Source of the DNA: Bacteroidales bacterium
Lineage (GTDB): Bacteria > Bacteroidota > Bacteroidia > Bacteroidales > UBA932
Assembly (NCBI GenBank): GCA_017423025.1
Contig: JAFPGC010000014.1
Location: 1-46,023 of the forward strand
DNA length: 46,023 nucleotides
Direction of reading: 5' to 3'
Shown here in pieces: positions 33,047 to 41,243 of this stretch. Below the pieces are notes generated by a model. The model searched no databases. It saw only the letters and a program-made list of their open reading frames with translations, and was not told the DNA's origin. Within the stretch, counting starts at the first letter, position 1. Every line of letters starts with the position of its first letter. The position numbers and the translations under genes were made by a program.

Positions 33047-33776
33047 GGGACTCGGGGCCCTGGCGGGCCTCCTTATCCTGTTCTCCTGTTCGGTAAAGGA
33101 AAACCGGACGCTGTGCCCCTGCGCCCTTAGCATTGAACTTTGGGGGCTTCCCGGTCCTGTAAGCGTACAGGTGGTGGCCGGAGACCACCGGGCCACCTAC
33201 ACGGCCCGGCAGGATACCATGATGCTGGTCCAGGTCCCCAAGGGCAAGATCCGTCTGATGGCCGTTTGCGGAGTCGGGCTGGAGCCGGAAGAAAACCTGG
33301 AGATTCCCTTCGGGTACGAATGCCCTCCGGTCTACCTTTACTCAGACCTCGTGAATACTTTGTGCGATTCCACCCGGGTGAATGTACAGCTGAACAAGCA
33401 TTTCTGCACCCTTTCGCTCAGTTTTGACGGGCCTAACGGCTGGGGAGAACCCTTCTGGGCCCAAATCCGGGGCAACGTCAACGGTTTGGACCGGGAAGGA
33501 AAGCCCACGGAGGGAGATTTCTCCTGCCGCCTGGATGCCGGCCTTACCGTGCGCCTCCCCCGCCAGTCCCCCGAAGAAGAACTCTGGCTGGACATTTCCA
33601 TGCCCGACCAGGTGGTGCGGAGTTTCGCCCTGGGTACCTACATGCAGCAAGCCGGATATGACTGGACGGCCCCCGACCTGGAAGACCTTCCCCTCAAGAT
33701 CCAGCTCTCCGTCACCGAACTTCTCCTCAAGACCGGTCTGTGGAAAACCGTCTTTCCGATAGAGGCCGATATCTGA
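33036..33776 (+). CDS. FimB/Mfa2-like fimbrial lipoprotein (tentative)
   Basis: A 246-aa protein with lipobox ILFSC (Cys18), then SVKENRTLCPC, a start seen in the anchoring minor subunits of Bacteroidales fimbriae. The body is beta-rich, with several cysteines (CPC, CGV, YECPP, LCDS). DUF3575 plus FimB/Mfa2-like pairs are typical of fimbrial loci, but no major fimbrillin gene is present here. The locus may therefore be a reduced or different surface appendage, or a sorting partner for the metallopeptidase. Confidence 0.6.
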   Translation: MCSKGLGALAGLLILFSCSVKENRTLCPCALSIELWGLPGPVSVQVVAGDHRATYTARQDTMMLVQVPKGKIRLMAVCGVGLEPEENLEIPFGYECPPVYLYSDLVNTLCDSTRVNVQLNKHFCTLSLSFDGPNGWGEPFWAQIRGNVNGLDREGKPTEGDFSCRLDAGLTVRLPRQSPEEELWLDISMPDQVVRSFALGTYMQQAGYDWTAPDLEDLPLKIQLSVTELLLKTGLWKTVFPIEADI

Positions 33777-33785
33777 AAAATTTAT

Positions 33786-33815
33786 TTGGACTTTCAAAAA
33801 AAGTGCGTATATTTG
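33786..33815 (+). promoter_or_regulatory. tRNA-Leu promoter
   Basis: The -33 TTG (33786-33788, in TTTGG) and -7 TATATTTG (33808-33815) are 19 bp apart, an exact consensus. It lies 15 nt before the tRNA. Confidence 0.85.
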
Positions 33816-33830
33816 CAGTCCCAAATTGAT

Positions 33831-33914
33831 GCGCGGATGGCGGAATTGGTAGACGCGCTACTCTCAGGAGGTAGTGTCCGAAAGGACGTGTCAGTTCGAC
33901 TCTGATTTCGCGCA
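33831..33914 (+). tRNA. tRNA-Leu (anticodon CAG)
   Basis: 84 nt. Acceptor GCGCGGA/TTCGCGC, anticodon stem CTACT/GGTAG with loop CTCAGGA (CAG), a long class II variable arm (GTCCGAAAGGAC), T arm GTCAG-TTCGACT-CTGAT, discriminator A. CCA is not encoded. It reads CUG. Confidence 0.96.
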
Positions 33915-33917
33915 CGA

Positions 33918-33946
33918 AAAAAGGCTGGAATTCTCCAGCCTTTTTT
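33918..33946 (+). terminator. Terminator of tRNA-Leu
   Basis: Stem GGCTGGA (33923-33929) / TCCAGCC (33934-33940) with a 4-nt loop, an A-run before it and TTTTTT after. Confidence 0.92.
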
Positions 33947-33990
33947 CATTTTTTTCCTTATCTTAGCGGAACTGAATAACACTATTAGAT

Positions 33991-35439
33991 ATGCCCGTTA
34001 AATTTTACAAGCCTGAGCATCAGGTTCCCCTGGAGATGCACAAGGTCCGCGTGGTCCAGAAGCTCTCCCTCCTCCCCGTTGAAGAACGTCTGAATAAAAT
34101 ACAGGAAGCCGGAAACAACACCTTCCTGCTCCAGAACAAAGATATCTACCTGGATATGATCACGGATTCCGGTGTGAACGGAATGAGTGACCAGCAGGTA
34201 GCTTCCATGAGTATTGCCGACGATTCCTACGCCGGCTCCGAGACCTTCAACCGTGTGAAGGCCGCCATCAAGGAAGTCTTCGGAACCGAGAATGTACTGC
34301 CTGCCCACCAGGGCCGCGCCGCAGAGAACATTCTGGCCGAGGCCTATGTGAAGCCCGGCATGTACACCCTCATGAACTTCCACTTCACCACCACCAAGGC
34401 TCACATCACCCGCCTGGGCGGTGAAGTCATAGAACTGGTGGACAAGAAGGGCCTCATCCCCCAGACGGACGATCCTTTCAAGGGCAACTTCGACCTCAAA
34501 CTCCTTCGCAAAACCATCAAGGACCTGGGTCCCGAGAAGGTAGCTTTCGTGCGCGTGGAAGCCGGTACCAACCTCATCGGCGGCCAGCCCGTGAGCCTGG
34601 AGAACATGCTCGCAGTCACGGACATCTGCCACGAATTCGGCGTAAAAAGCGTGCTGGACGCCTCCCTGCTTCAGGATAATGTCTACTTTATGAAAGTACG
34701 CGAGCCCCGCTGCAAGTTCATGACCACCAAGGAAATCTACCATACCCTGGCCGATCGCTTCGACATCATCTACTTCAGCGCCCGCAAACTGGGCTTCTCC
34801 CGTGGCGGCATCATTACCGCCCACGACAAGAAGTTCACGGACGAGATGATGGAGTTCGTCCCCCTGTACGAGGGCTTCCTCACCTACGGCGGCATGGAGG
34901 TGCGCTCCATGGAAGCCATGGCCGTGGGCCTGTACGAGAGCCTGGATATGGAATACATCAGCCAGGGACCCGAGTTCATCGCCTACCTGGTGAAGGAACT
35001 GGACGACTACGGCGTGCCCGTAATCAAGCCCGCCGGCGGCCTGGGCGCCCACCTCAACTGTTCAGAGATTGTTCCCAAGATTCCGCACGACCAGTATCCT
35101 GCCGCCGCTGTGGGCGCAGCCCTGTACATTGCCGGCGGCATCCGCGGTATGGAACGCGGTACCGTGAGCGAGCAGCGCAACCCGGACGGCTCGGAACGCT
35201 TCGCCGAACTGGAACTCCAGCGCCTGGCCATGCCGCGCCGCGTGTTCACCCTTTCTCAGGTGAAGTACTGTGCCGACCGCGTCAAATGGCTCTGGGACAA
35301 CCGCGAACTCATCGGCGGTCTCAGATGGACCTACGAGCCCAAGGTGCTCCGCTTCTTCTTCGGCCGGATGGAAGAGATAGGCTACTGGCAGGAAGACCTG
35401 GTCAAGAAGTTCCGCCAGGACTTCGGAGACTCCTTATAA
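33991..35439 (+). CDS. Beta-eliminating lyase, tyrosine phenol-lyase/tryptophanase family
   Basis: A 482-aa PLP enzyme. Against my memory of tyrosine phenol-lyase (TPL), the N-terminus (EAGNNTFLLQNKDIYLDMITD), YAGSE, HQGRAAE, FTTT and MERG (with the Arg that selects tyrosine in TPL) fit TPL better than tryptophanase. The PLP lysine is in FSARKLGFS. Two positions differ from both known enzymes: the D-x-x-R after the PLP-nitrogen Asp is DASL here (Arg to Leu), and the KKD after the Schiff-base region is RKL. Products would be phenol or indole, pyruvate and ammonia, if it is active as such. Many databases would call it tryptophanase. Confidence 0.8.
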   Translation: MPVKFYKPEHQVPLEMHKVRVVQKLSLLPVEERLNKIQEAGNNTFLLQNKDIYLDMITDSGVNGMSDQQVASMSIADDSYAGSETFNRVKAAIKEVFGTENVLPAHQGRAAENILAEAYVKPGMYTLMNFHFTTTKAHITRLGGEVIELVDKKGLIPQTDDPFKGNFDLKLLRKTIKDLGPEKVAFVRVEAGTNLIGGQPVSLENMLAVTDICHEFGVKSVLDASLLQDNVYFMKVREPRCKFMTTKEIYHTLADRFDIIYFSARKLGFSRGGIITAHDKKFTDEMMEFVPLYEGFLTYGGMEVRSMEAMAVGLYESLDMEYISQGPEFIAYLVKELDDYGVPVIKPAGGLGAHLNCSEIVPKIPHDQYPAAAVGAALYIAGGIRGMERGTVSEQRNPDGSERFAELELQRLAMPRRVFTLSQVKYCADRVKWLWDNRELIGGLRWTYEPKVLRFFFGRMEEIGYWQEDLVKKFRQDFGDSL

Positions 35440-35440
35440 A

Positions 35441-35472
35441 AAATCAGGCTTGCCGATTGGCAAGCCTTTTTT
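35441..35472. terminator. Bidirectional terminator between the lyase gene and deoC
   Basis: AGGCTTGCC (35446-35454) / GGCAAGCCT (35459-35467) with a GATT loop, an A-run on the left and a T-run on the right. It serves both convergent genes. Confidence 0.93.
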
Positions 35473-35474
35473 CT

Positions 35475-36362
35475 CTAGAAATACGCGACGGTTTTCTGTT
35501 CGACGGCCGTAAGCAACTTGTTGGCCAGCGAGGAAACGCCGAAGCGGAAGAGGTTCTTGTTGAGCCATTCCTCGCCCAGGATGGTGCGGACAATGGTCCA
35601 GTAGCACACGGCGTCCATGGCCGATGCAATGCCGCCGGCAGCCTTGAAACCCACCTTCTTACCGGTTTTCTCGTAATACTTCTTGATGCACTCGCACATC
35701 ACATAAGCGGCCAGCGGGGTCGCATTCACCTTTACCTTGCCGGTAGAGGTCTTGATGAAATCGGCCCCGTTTTCCATGGCCAGGAAACTGGCTTCGGCAA
35801 TGTTTTCCGGCGTGACCAGCAGGCCCGTCTCCAGGATAACCTTGAGGACCACCTTGCGGCCCAGCTCTGCGGCTACGCGGTCAATGCACTCGCGGGAAGC
35901 CTTGATCTCGGCCCCGGCGGTCTCATAGTCTCCGGCGAGGAAACTGTTGAGGGCCAGCACGATGTCAATCTCATCGGCCCCGCCGCGAACGGCCAGTTCA
36001 ATCTCGTGGAGCTTCACCTCCAGGAAACTCTGGGAGGTGGGGAAGCAACCGGCCACGGTGGTTACGTTCACCGGAACCTTACGGGTAGAGGCCACCACGG
36101 ATGCGAAGTTGGGGAACACGCAGATGGAGGCCGGCAGCGGCCAGTCGGGATAGTCCTTGGCAAAAGCGTTCACCTTCTCTACCAGGGCCTTCACCCGCTG
36201 GGGGGTGTCTTCGTTGGCCAGGGTGGTCTGGTCCATGATACCGAAACAAGCCTTGAAGAGCGACTCGCTGGCCACTTCTTCCAAACCGCCGGCAATCACT
36301 TCCAGGCTGCGCGCAATGGCCTCCTGGTTGGGCGTATAGCCGTATTTACTGGAAATAGACAT
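35475..36362 (-). CDS. deoC: Deoxyribose-phosphate aldolase
   Basis: A 295-aa class I aldolase that splits 2-deoxyribose-5-phosphate into glyceraldehyde-3-phosphate and acetaldehyde in nucleoside breakdown. The Schiff-base lysine region is ADFIKTSTGK, and the second lysine is VGFKAAGGI. It is longer than E. coli DeoC (259 aa) by an N-terminal helical extension. It starts 3 nt after the radical SAM stop, as the last gene of a minus-strand series. Confidence 0.95.
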   Translation of the reverse strand: MSISSKYGYTPNQEAIARSLEVIAGGLEEVASESLFKACFGIMDQTTLANEDTPQRVKALVEKVNAFAKDYPDWPLPASICVFPNFASVVASTRKVPVNVTTVAGCFPTSQSFLEVKLHEIELAVRGGADEIDIVLALNSFLAGDYETAGAEIKASRECIDRVAAELGRKVVLKVILETGLLVTPENIAEASFLAMENGADFIKTSTGKVKVNATPLAAYVMCECIKKYYEKTGKKVGFKAAGGIASAMDAVCYWTIVRTILGEEWLNKNLFRFGVSSLANKLLTAVEQKTVAYF

Positions 36363-36365
36363 AAG

Positions 36366-37115
36366 TTATCCTTTGATTTGAATTGAAAATCCTTCGTCAA
36401 TGAGGGGCTGCACCAGGGCACGCATCTCCTCAACCGTATATTTGCCCAGTCCCTTCATGGGCGTTTCGCGGTCGATGGTGTACACCATCAGCTCGCGGGG
36501 TTTGAGCTTCCGCACTATCTCCATCCAGCCTTCCACCCATTGGGCCGATTCCCAGCCAGGTCCCCGCAGGAACATGGTCTGCATCACAAAATCTCCCTGG
36601 AAGCGCGCCATCTGCTCTACCACCTGCGCTACGTGATACTCCCCTGCCGGCTTGTTCACCAGAGCGACCTGCCCGTCGGTGGGGGCATCCAGCTTGAGGA
36701 TGGGATTGTCCACCTTTCTCAGAGCCTCAAAAACACCGGGCCGGCCGATGCGCGTGGCATTGGACAGCACGGAGACCTTGGCGGCAGGATAGTACCGTTC
36801 GCGGAGCTCGAGAGTAAGGTCGATGATGGCCGGGAATTCGGGATTCAGGGTGGGCTCGCCGTCTCCGGAGAAAGTGATGGAATCGATGGGAATTCCAGCG
36901 GCGGAGCACTCTTCCAGCTTGGCCTGCAAGGCCTTAAACACATCTTCCCTGGTGGGCAGCACCGTATCTCCCAATCCGTCCTTGTTCCAGCCGCACTCGC
37001 AGTACACGCAGTCGAAATTACAGATTTTCCCTTCCTGCGGCAGCAGATTGATGCCCAGGGAACTCCCCAGCCGGCGGCTGAAAATGGGGCCGAAAACCGT
37101 CGCTTCGCGCATCAT
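36366..37115 (-). CDS. Radical SAM protein of unknown substrate
   Basis: 249 aa. The Fe-S motif is CNFDCVYC (C32, C36, C39), followed by ECGW. GDGEPTLNPEF is typical of the COG0731-like group. No extra Fe-S cluster domain is seen. The ATG at 37115 overlaps the stop of the amidohydrolase gene by ATGA, so the pair is probably functionally linked. The substrate cannot be named. Confidence 0.85.
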   Translation of the reverse strand: MMREATVFGPIFSRRLGSSLGINLLPQEGKICNFDCVYCECGWNKDGLGDTVLPTREDVFKALQAKLEECSAAGIPIDSITFSGDGEPTLNPEFPAIIDLTLELRERYYPAAKVSVLSNATRIGRPGVFEALRKVDNPILKLDAPTDGQVALVNKPAGEYHVAQVVEQMARFQGDFVMQTMFLRGPGWESAQWVEGWMEIVRKLKPRELMVYTIDRETPMKGLGKYTVEEMRALVQPLIDEGFSIQIKG

Positions 37116-38281
37116 AGCAACACGGATTTGGAGGCCGATGTAAGTTTTCCGTCGGCCAGATTGGTCACATGCACGATGCCGGGCTTCTTCCCAGGCTCCA
37201 GGGTACCCAGAACCTTTTCCTTGCCCAGAAAACAGGCGCCGTTCAGGCAGGCCCAGGTAAGCAGTTCACCCAGCGGCACATCAAAAGCCTCCTGCAGGCA
37301 GAAGAGTTCGTCCAGCAGGTTAAGATCGTCGTTGGATGACAGGGAATCCGTTCCCACGCAGATGGGAATGCCGGACTCCTTCATAAGGCCGATGGGAGGC
37401 AGGGTGTTGTGGATGAAGCGGTTGGACAGCGGGCAGACGGCGAAGAAGGGGTGCTGCAAGGCGGCGTTGGCCGCCTTCACGCCTTCGGCCGATAGCGAAC
37501 ACTCATGCACCAGCAGCACATGACCCGCGACGGGGAGGGATACTCCGGCCGCGAGGCGGTCCAGAAAATACTGCAGGGAAGAAGTCCCCGTCACGGGAGG
37601 AGTGGGAATGCCGTTGGCCACGCGGTTGTCCCACATGGGACCGCGGCCATACATCATCATCTCCTCTTCCTCGTCGGATTCTTCGCTGTGGAAGCTCAGG
37701 AATCCGCTCTTCAGGCCTTCCACGGAGGAGGCCGTCACCAGCGCCGGACTCATGGTATAACAGGAGTGCGGAGTGGGAGCTGCATCCAGGCCCATGGCCA
37801 GGGCCTTGGCCTGCAGGGCTTTGACGCCCTCCATCACGGCTTCCCAGCCGTTGGGATCGGCCCCGAAGACCTCCAGGAAGGTACGGGTGTACATAGGGTG
37901 GGCAGCCTTCACGGCGAAGGAATCGTCGCAGTTGGAAATATCGGCCATGGCCACCACGCCCTGGGCGTACAACTGGTCCATGGCAGCCTTGAGGGCCGCT
38001 ATCTTGTCTTCCAGGGAAGAGGTGTCCCTCAGTTCGTTGATCTGGTCTATGAAGCCCGCCATGCCTGTTCCCTTGCGGAACATGCCCTTCATGTAGGAAA
38101 GCTCCACATGGCAGTGGGCGTTTACCATACCGGGGCACAAGGCCCCTTCCATCACCGGTTCCCCGCTCTCACACATACCGGTACGGAGCACCACGCCCTC
38201 GTCGTCCACTTCCACGAAGGCATTCTCCAGCGGAAGGGGCGAAGTCAGCGTATACAGATAGCGGGCGGCGTAACGTTTCAT
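37112..38281 (-). CDS. Amidohydrolase-family metal-dependent deaminase/hydrolase
   Basis: A 389-aa TIM-barrel amidohydrolase. The metal-binding HxH is in NAHCHVEL (H56, H58), with further ligands in SFHSEES and in GTDSLSSND. It belongs to the chlorohydrolase/guanine-deaminase-like group (aminofutalosine deaminases are also here). The substrate is probably a nucleoside-like amine, but this is not certain. ATGA overlap with the radical SAM gene and a 2-nt gap from DUF4296. Confidence 0.82.
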   Translation of the reverse strand: MKRYAARYLYTLTSPLPLENAFVEVDDEGVVLRTGMCESGEPVMEGALCPGMVNAHCHVELSYMKGMFRKGTGMAGFIDQINELRDTSSLEDKIAALKAAMDQLYAQGVVAMADISNCDDSFAVKAAHPMYTRTFLEVFGADPNGWEAVMEGVKALQAKALAMGLDAAPTPHSCYTMSPALVTASSVEGLKSGFLSFHSEESDEEEEMMMYGRGPMWDNRVANGIPTPPVTGTSSLQYFLDRLAAGVSLPVAGHVLLVHECSLSAEGVKAANAALQHPFFAVCPLSNRFIHNTLPPIGLMKESGIPICVGTDSLSSNDDLNLLDELFCLQEAFDVPLGELLTWACLNGACFLGKEKVLGTLEPGKKPGIVHVTNLADGKLTSASKSVLL

Positions 38282-38283
38282 TT

Positions 38284-38757
38284 CTACTTGGAATAGGGAT
38301 GGTAGAAAAGGGAGTCCTTGTTAAACTGAAGGTATAGCGTATCGAGGGCCGATGAAGGCTGGGGCAGACGTTTGGTATCGGGCTTGAGGCCCCATATGCG
38401 CAGGAAACCATTGCGCCAGTTCTCTTCCTTAAGCTCTTTCTCGGCCTCCTTTGCCTTCACCGTCAGGCGGTTTTCCACCTTTTCCATAATTTTCTCCATG
38501 CGGGAGGCGTCCTCCAGGTAATACCCCAGGCTGTACATGAAATCGTCCGTGTCGTAGCCAAAACTCTCGAAGATGCCTTCATACACTAACGAAGTATCGG
38601 CCTGTTTGCGAAACTCCTGGTTTATCTTGAGGTACTGGTCCTGCATCAGGACCTGCAGCATGATTTCTTCCATGTCTCCCCGCGGGATGCGCTGCGGCCC
38701 CTTGTGACAGGAGACCGCCAGCACCAGCAGGCAGACGATGGGAAGAAGGCGTTTCAT
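38284..38757 (-). CDS. DUF4296-type lipoprotein
   Basis: A 157-aa protein with lipobox LAVSC (Cys17), then RIPRGDMEEIMLQVLMQDQY, typical of DUF4296 lipoproteins in Bacteroidota. It is mostly helical, charged and without an enzyme motif; function unknown. One-base TAATG overlap with pheT and close spacing to the amidohydrolase. Confidence 0.85.
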   Translation of the reverse strand: MKRLLPIVCLLVLAVSCHKGPQRIPRGDMEEIMLQVLMQDQYLKINQEFRKQADTSLVYEGIFESFGYDTDDFMYSLGYYLEDASRMEKIMEKVENRLTVKAKEAEKELKEENWRNGFLRIWGLKPDTKRLPQPSSALDTLYLQFNKDSLFYHPYSK

Positions 38758-41198
38758 TATCTGAGCGTGGCTCCAAACTGGTTCTGCAGGGCGGTGAGCA
38801 CGTTGTTCATGGTGCTCTCCACCTCGTTGTCGGTAAGGGTGTGCTCAAGGTCCTGAAGCACGAAGTTCAGGGCGTACTGCTTCTTACCGGCGGGAATCTT
38901 CTCTCCGCGGTACACGTCGAACAGGCTCACGCTCTTGATGAGCTTCTTGCCGGCCTTGAGGGCGCACTGGCGGACATCGGCATAAGCGACGCCTTCGTCC
39001 AGCAGGAGGGCCAGGTCACGACGCACCTCGGGGAAGCGGGGCAGCTCCTTGAAGGAGAACTTGTCGCGCTTGATGAGGGAGAAGAGGACTTCCCAGTTTA
39101 TCTCGGCCGCAAACACCGGCTGCTTGATGCCGAAGCGCTTGCACAGGGCCGGATTCAGGGTGCCCAGGGTGGCCAGGAGCTTGGGCTCCTTGCCGGGCAG
39201 GCTGTAGGTAATGCCCTCGGAGAAGATGTCCGAAGGGGCGGCGCCCATGGCCAGGGTGTTCACGTCAATGCGGTAACGGGCCATAAGGGCCTCTACATAA
39301 CCCTTCAGGAGGAAGAAGTTGGACTTCTGGGCGGGACTGCGCCACACCTTGTCCGGCGTTCCGCTGATGAACAGGGAGAAGCAGCGGTGCTCTTCGTAAC
39401 CGGCCAGGGTGGTTCCGTCGGTTTCGGGACGGCGCTGGTACACAGAGCCGTACTCGAAGAACTTGAGGGACGCAGCCTGACGGTTCAGGTTGTACGCCAC
39501 CACTTCCAGGCCGTTCAGAAGGAGGGTCTGGCGCATGACATTCAGGTCCTGGGAAAGCGGGTTCACAATGTGGACGCACTTTTCGGCCGGGAAAGTCTCC
39601 AGCTTGGTATAGTATTCCTCCTTGGTGAGGGAGTTGTTCATGGTCTCTACGAAGCCATTGGCTGCCAGCCAGTTGGAGATGGCGTTGCGGGTGGCCTCGG
39701 GATCCGGCTGGGCCGAAGGATTCACGCTCATGCGCAGGTTCTGCGGCAACTCGATGTTGTTGTAGCCGTAGATGCGGAGGATTTCCTCCACCACGTCGCA
39801 CTCGCGGGTGACGTCCACCATATAGGTGGGGGCGGCCACCACGGCGCCATCGGCCTTCTTCTCTACAAACTGGTAATTGAGGCCTTCCAGGATCTTTTCG
39901 ATGGTGCTGTGGCCGATCTTCTTGCCGATAAAATGCTCGATGCGGTTGTAATCCAGGGTGATGCGGGCCCGTTCGATGCGGGTGGGATATACCTCGCGGA
40001 CCTGGCCGATGACCTCGCCGCCGGCCACCTCCTGGATGAGGAGAGCGGCGCGCTTAGCAGCGTAGGGAGCGGCCTCAGGGTCTGCTCCACGCTCGAAACG
40101 GAAGCTGGCGTCGGTGCTCAGCTGCTGGCTCTTGGCCGTCTTGCGGATGCTCACGGGATCAAAATAGGCGCCCTCGATGAACACGTCCACGGTGCTTTCC
40201 GTCACGCCGGAATCCTCACCGCCGAAAACACCGGCGATGCACATGGGACCCGCTGCATTGGCAATGACCATGTCGCAGGCGTGGAGCTTGCGCTCGATGC
40301 CGTCCAAGGTCTTGATGGGCTCACCCTCGGCCGCCCGGCGCACAATCACCTTACCATCCACTTTGGCGGCGTCGAAGGTATGCAGCGGCTGACCCGTCTC
40401 GAACAGCACGAAGTTGGAGATATCCACCACGTTGTTGATGGGCTTGAGGCCGATGGACATCAGGCGCTCCTGCAGCCACTCGGGGCTGGGGGCCACCTTC
40501 ACGCCCTTGACGGTGATGCCCACGTAACGCGGGGCACCTTCGGTATCCAGCACTTCCACGGGGATGGATTCCCCGGCGCCTTCCTTGAAAGCGTCTACGG
40601 AAGGGATGCAAAGCTGGGCGGGGATGTCCTTGCTCCTCAGATATCCGTACAGGTCACGGGCTACGCCGATATGGGAAGCCGCATCAATGCGGTTGGCGGT
40701 AATTTCGTACTCGATGACGGCCTCGTCCTTCAGCTGCAGATATTCCTTGGCGGGAGTACCCACGACAGCGTCTTCCGGCAGCACCATGATGCCGGCGTGG
40801 CTGGAGCCGATGCCCAGTTCGTCCTCGGCGCAAATCATGCCGAAGCTCTCCACTCCGCGGATCTTGGACTTCTTGATCTTGAAGTCTCCGGGAAGCACGG
40901 TGCCCAGCTGGGCGAAGAGGACCTTCTGCCCGGCCGCCACATTGGGGGCGCCGCAAACCACCTGGACGGGTTCCGGAGTGCCGTCATTAACCGTGGTCAC
41001 ATGCAGGTGATCGGAATCCGGGTGGGGGTCGCAGGTGAGCACCTGGGCCACTACCACGCCCTTCAGACCGCCGGGAATGACTTCCTGCATTTCCACGCTG
41101 TCCACTTCAATACCGATGGAAGTCATGGCCTCTGCCACCTGCTCCGGGGTAAGGTCACACTTCAGATACTCTTTCAGCCAATTGTAAGATAATTTCAT
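38757..41198 (-). CDS. pheT: Phenylalanyl-tRNA synthetase beta subunit
   Basis: 813 aa from ATG 41198 (MKLSYNWLKEYL). An in-frame ATG at 41219 lies in the intergenic repeat and is unlikely. Domains in order: tRNA-binding (about 40-150), B3/B4 editing, B5, core, and a C-terminal FDX-ACB anticodon-binding domain (FKELPRFPEVRRDLALLLDE). It pairs with PheS, which is encoded elsewhere. It follows ftsY after 45 nt. Confidence 0.95.
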   Translation of the reverse strand: MKLSYNWLKEYLKCDLTPEQVAEAMTSIGIEVDSVEMQEVIPGGLKGVVVAQVLTCDPHPDSDHLHVTTVNDGTPEPVQVVCGAPNVAAGQKVLFAQLGTVLPGDFKIKKSKIRGVESFGMICAEDELGIGSSHAGIMVLPEDAVVGTPAKEYLQLKDEAVIEYEITANRIDAASHIGVARDLYGYLRSKDIPAQLCIPSVDAFKEGAGESIPVEVLDTEGAPRYVGITVKGVKVAPSPEWLQERLMSIGLKPINNVVDISNFVLFETGQPLHTFDAAKVDGKVIVRRAAEGEPIKTLDGIERKLHACDMVIANAAGPMCIAGVFGGEDSGVTESTVDVFIEGAYFDPVSIRKTAKSQQLSTDASFRFERGADPEAAPYAAKRAALLIQEVAGGEVIGQVREVYPTRIERARITLDYNRIEHFIGKKIGHSTIEKILEGLNYQFVEKKADGAVVAAPTYMVDVTRECDVVEEILRIYGYNNIELPQNLRMSVNPSAQPDPEATRNAISNWLAANGFVETMNNSLTKEEYYTKLETFPAEKCVHIVNPLSQDLNVMRQTLLLNGLEVVAYNLNRQAASLKFFEYGSVYQRRPETDGTTLAGYEEHRCFSLFISGTPDKVWRSPAQKSNFFLLKGYVEALMARYRIDVNTLAMGAAPSDIFSEGITYSLPGKEPKLLATLGTLNPALCKRFGIKQPVFAAEINWEVLFSLIKRDKFSFKELPRFPEVRRDLALLLDEGVAYADVRQCALKAGKKLIKSVSLFDVYRGEKIPAGKKQYALNFVLQDLEHTLTDNEVESTMNNVLTALQNQFGATLR

Positions 41199-41210
41199 AT
41201 TGCTATTCCT

Positions 41211-41240
41211 TATCGTCATTCCCGGCCTGACCGGGAATCT
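41211..41240. repeat. Palindromic repeat (GTCATTCCCGG type) between ftsY and pheT
   Basis: ATTCCCGG (41218-41225) / CCGGGAAT (41231-41238) with loop CCTGA, preceded by CGTC. It is a member of the widespread 'GTCATTCCCGGC-tTGA-CCGGGAAT' intergenic repeats. It sits in the mRNA between the two genes. Confidence 0.8.
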
Positions 41241-41243
41241 CTT

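Noticed and set aside
38841-41192. Long plus-strand frame of 783 codons opposite pheT
   Set aside because: pheT on the minus strand is unmistakable; the other frame is its mirror shadow.
41199-41219. Upstream pheT start (7 residues longer)
   Set aside because: The extension is encoded by the dispersed palindromic repeat; the conserved protein begins MKLSYNWLKEYL at 41198.
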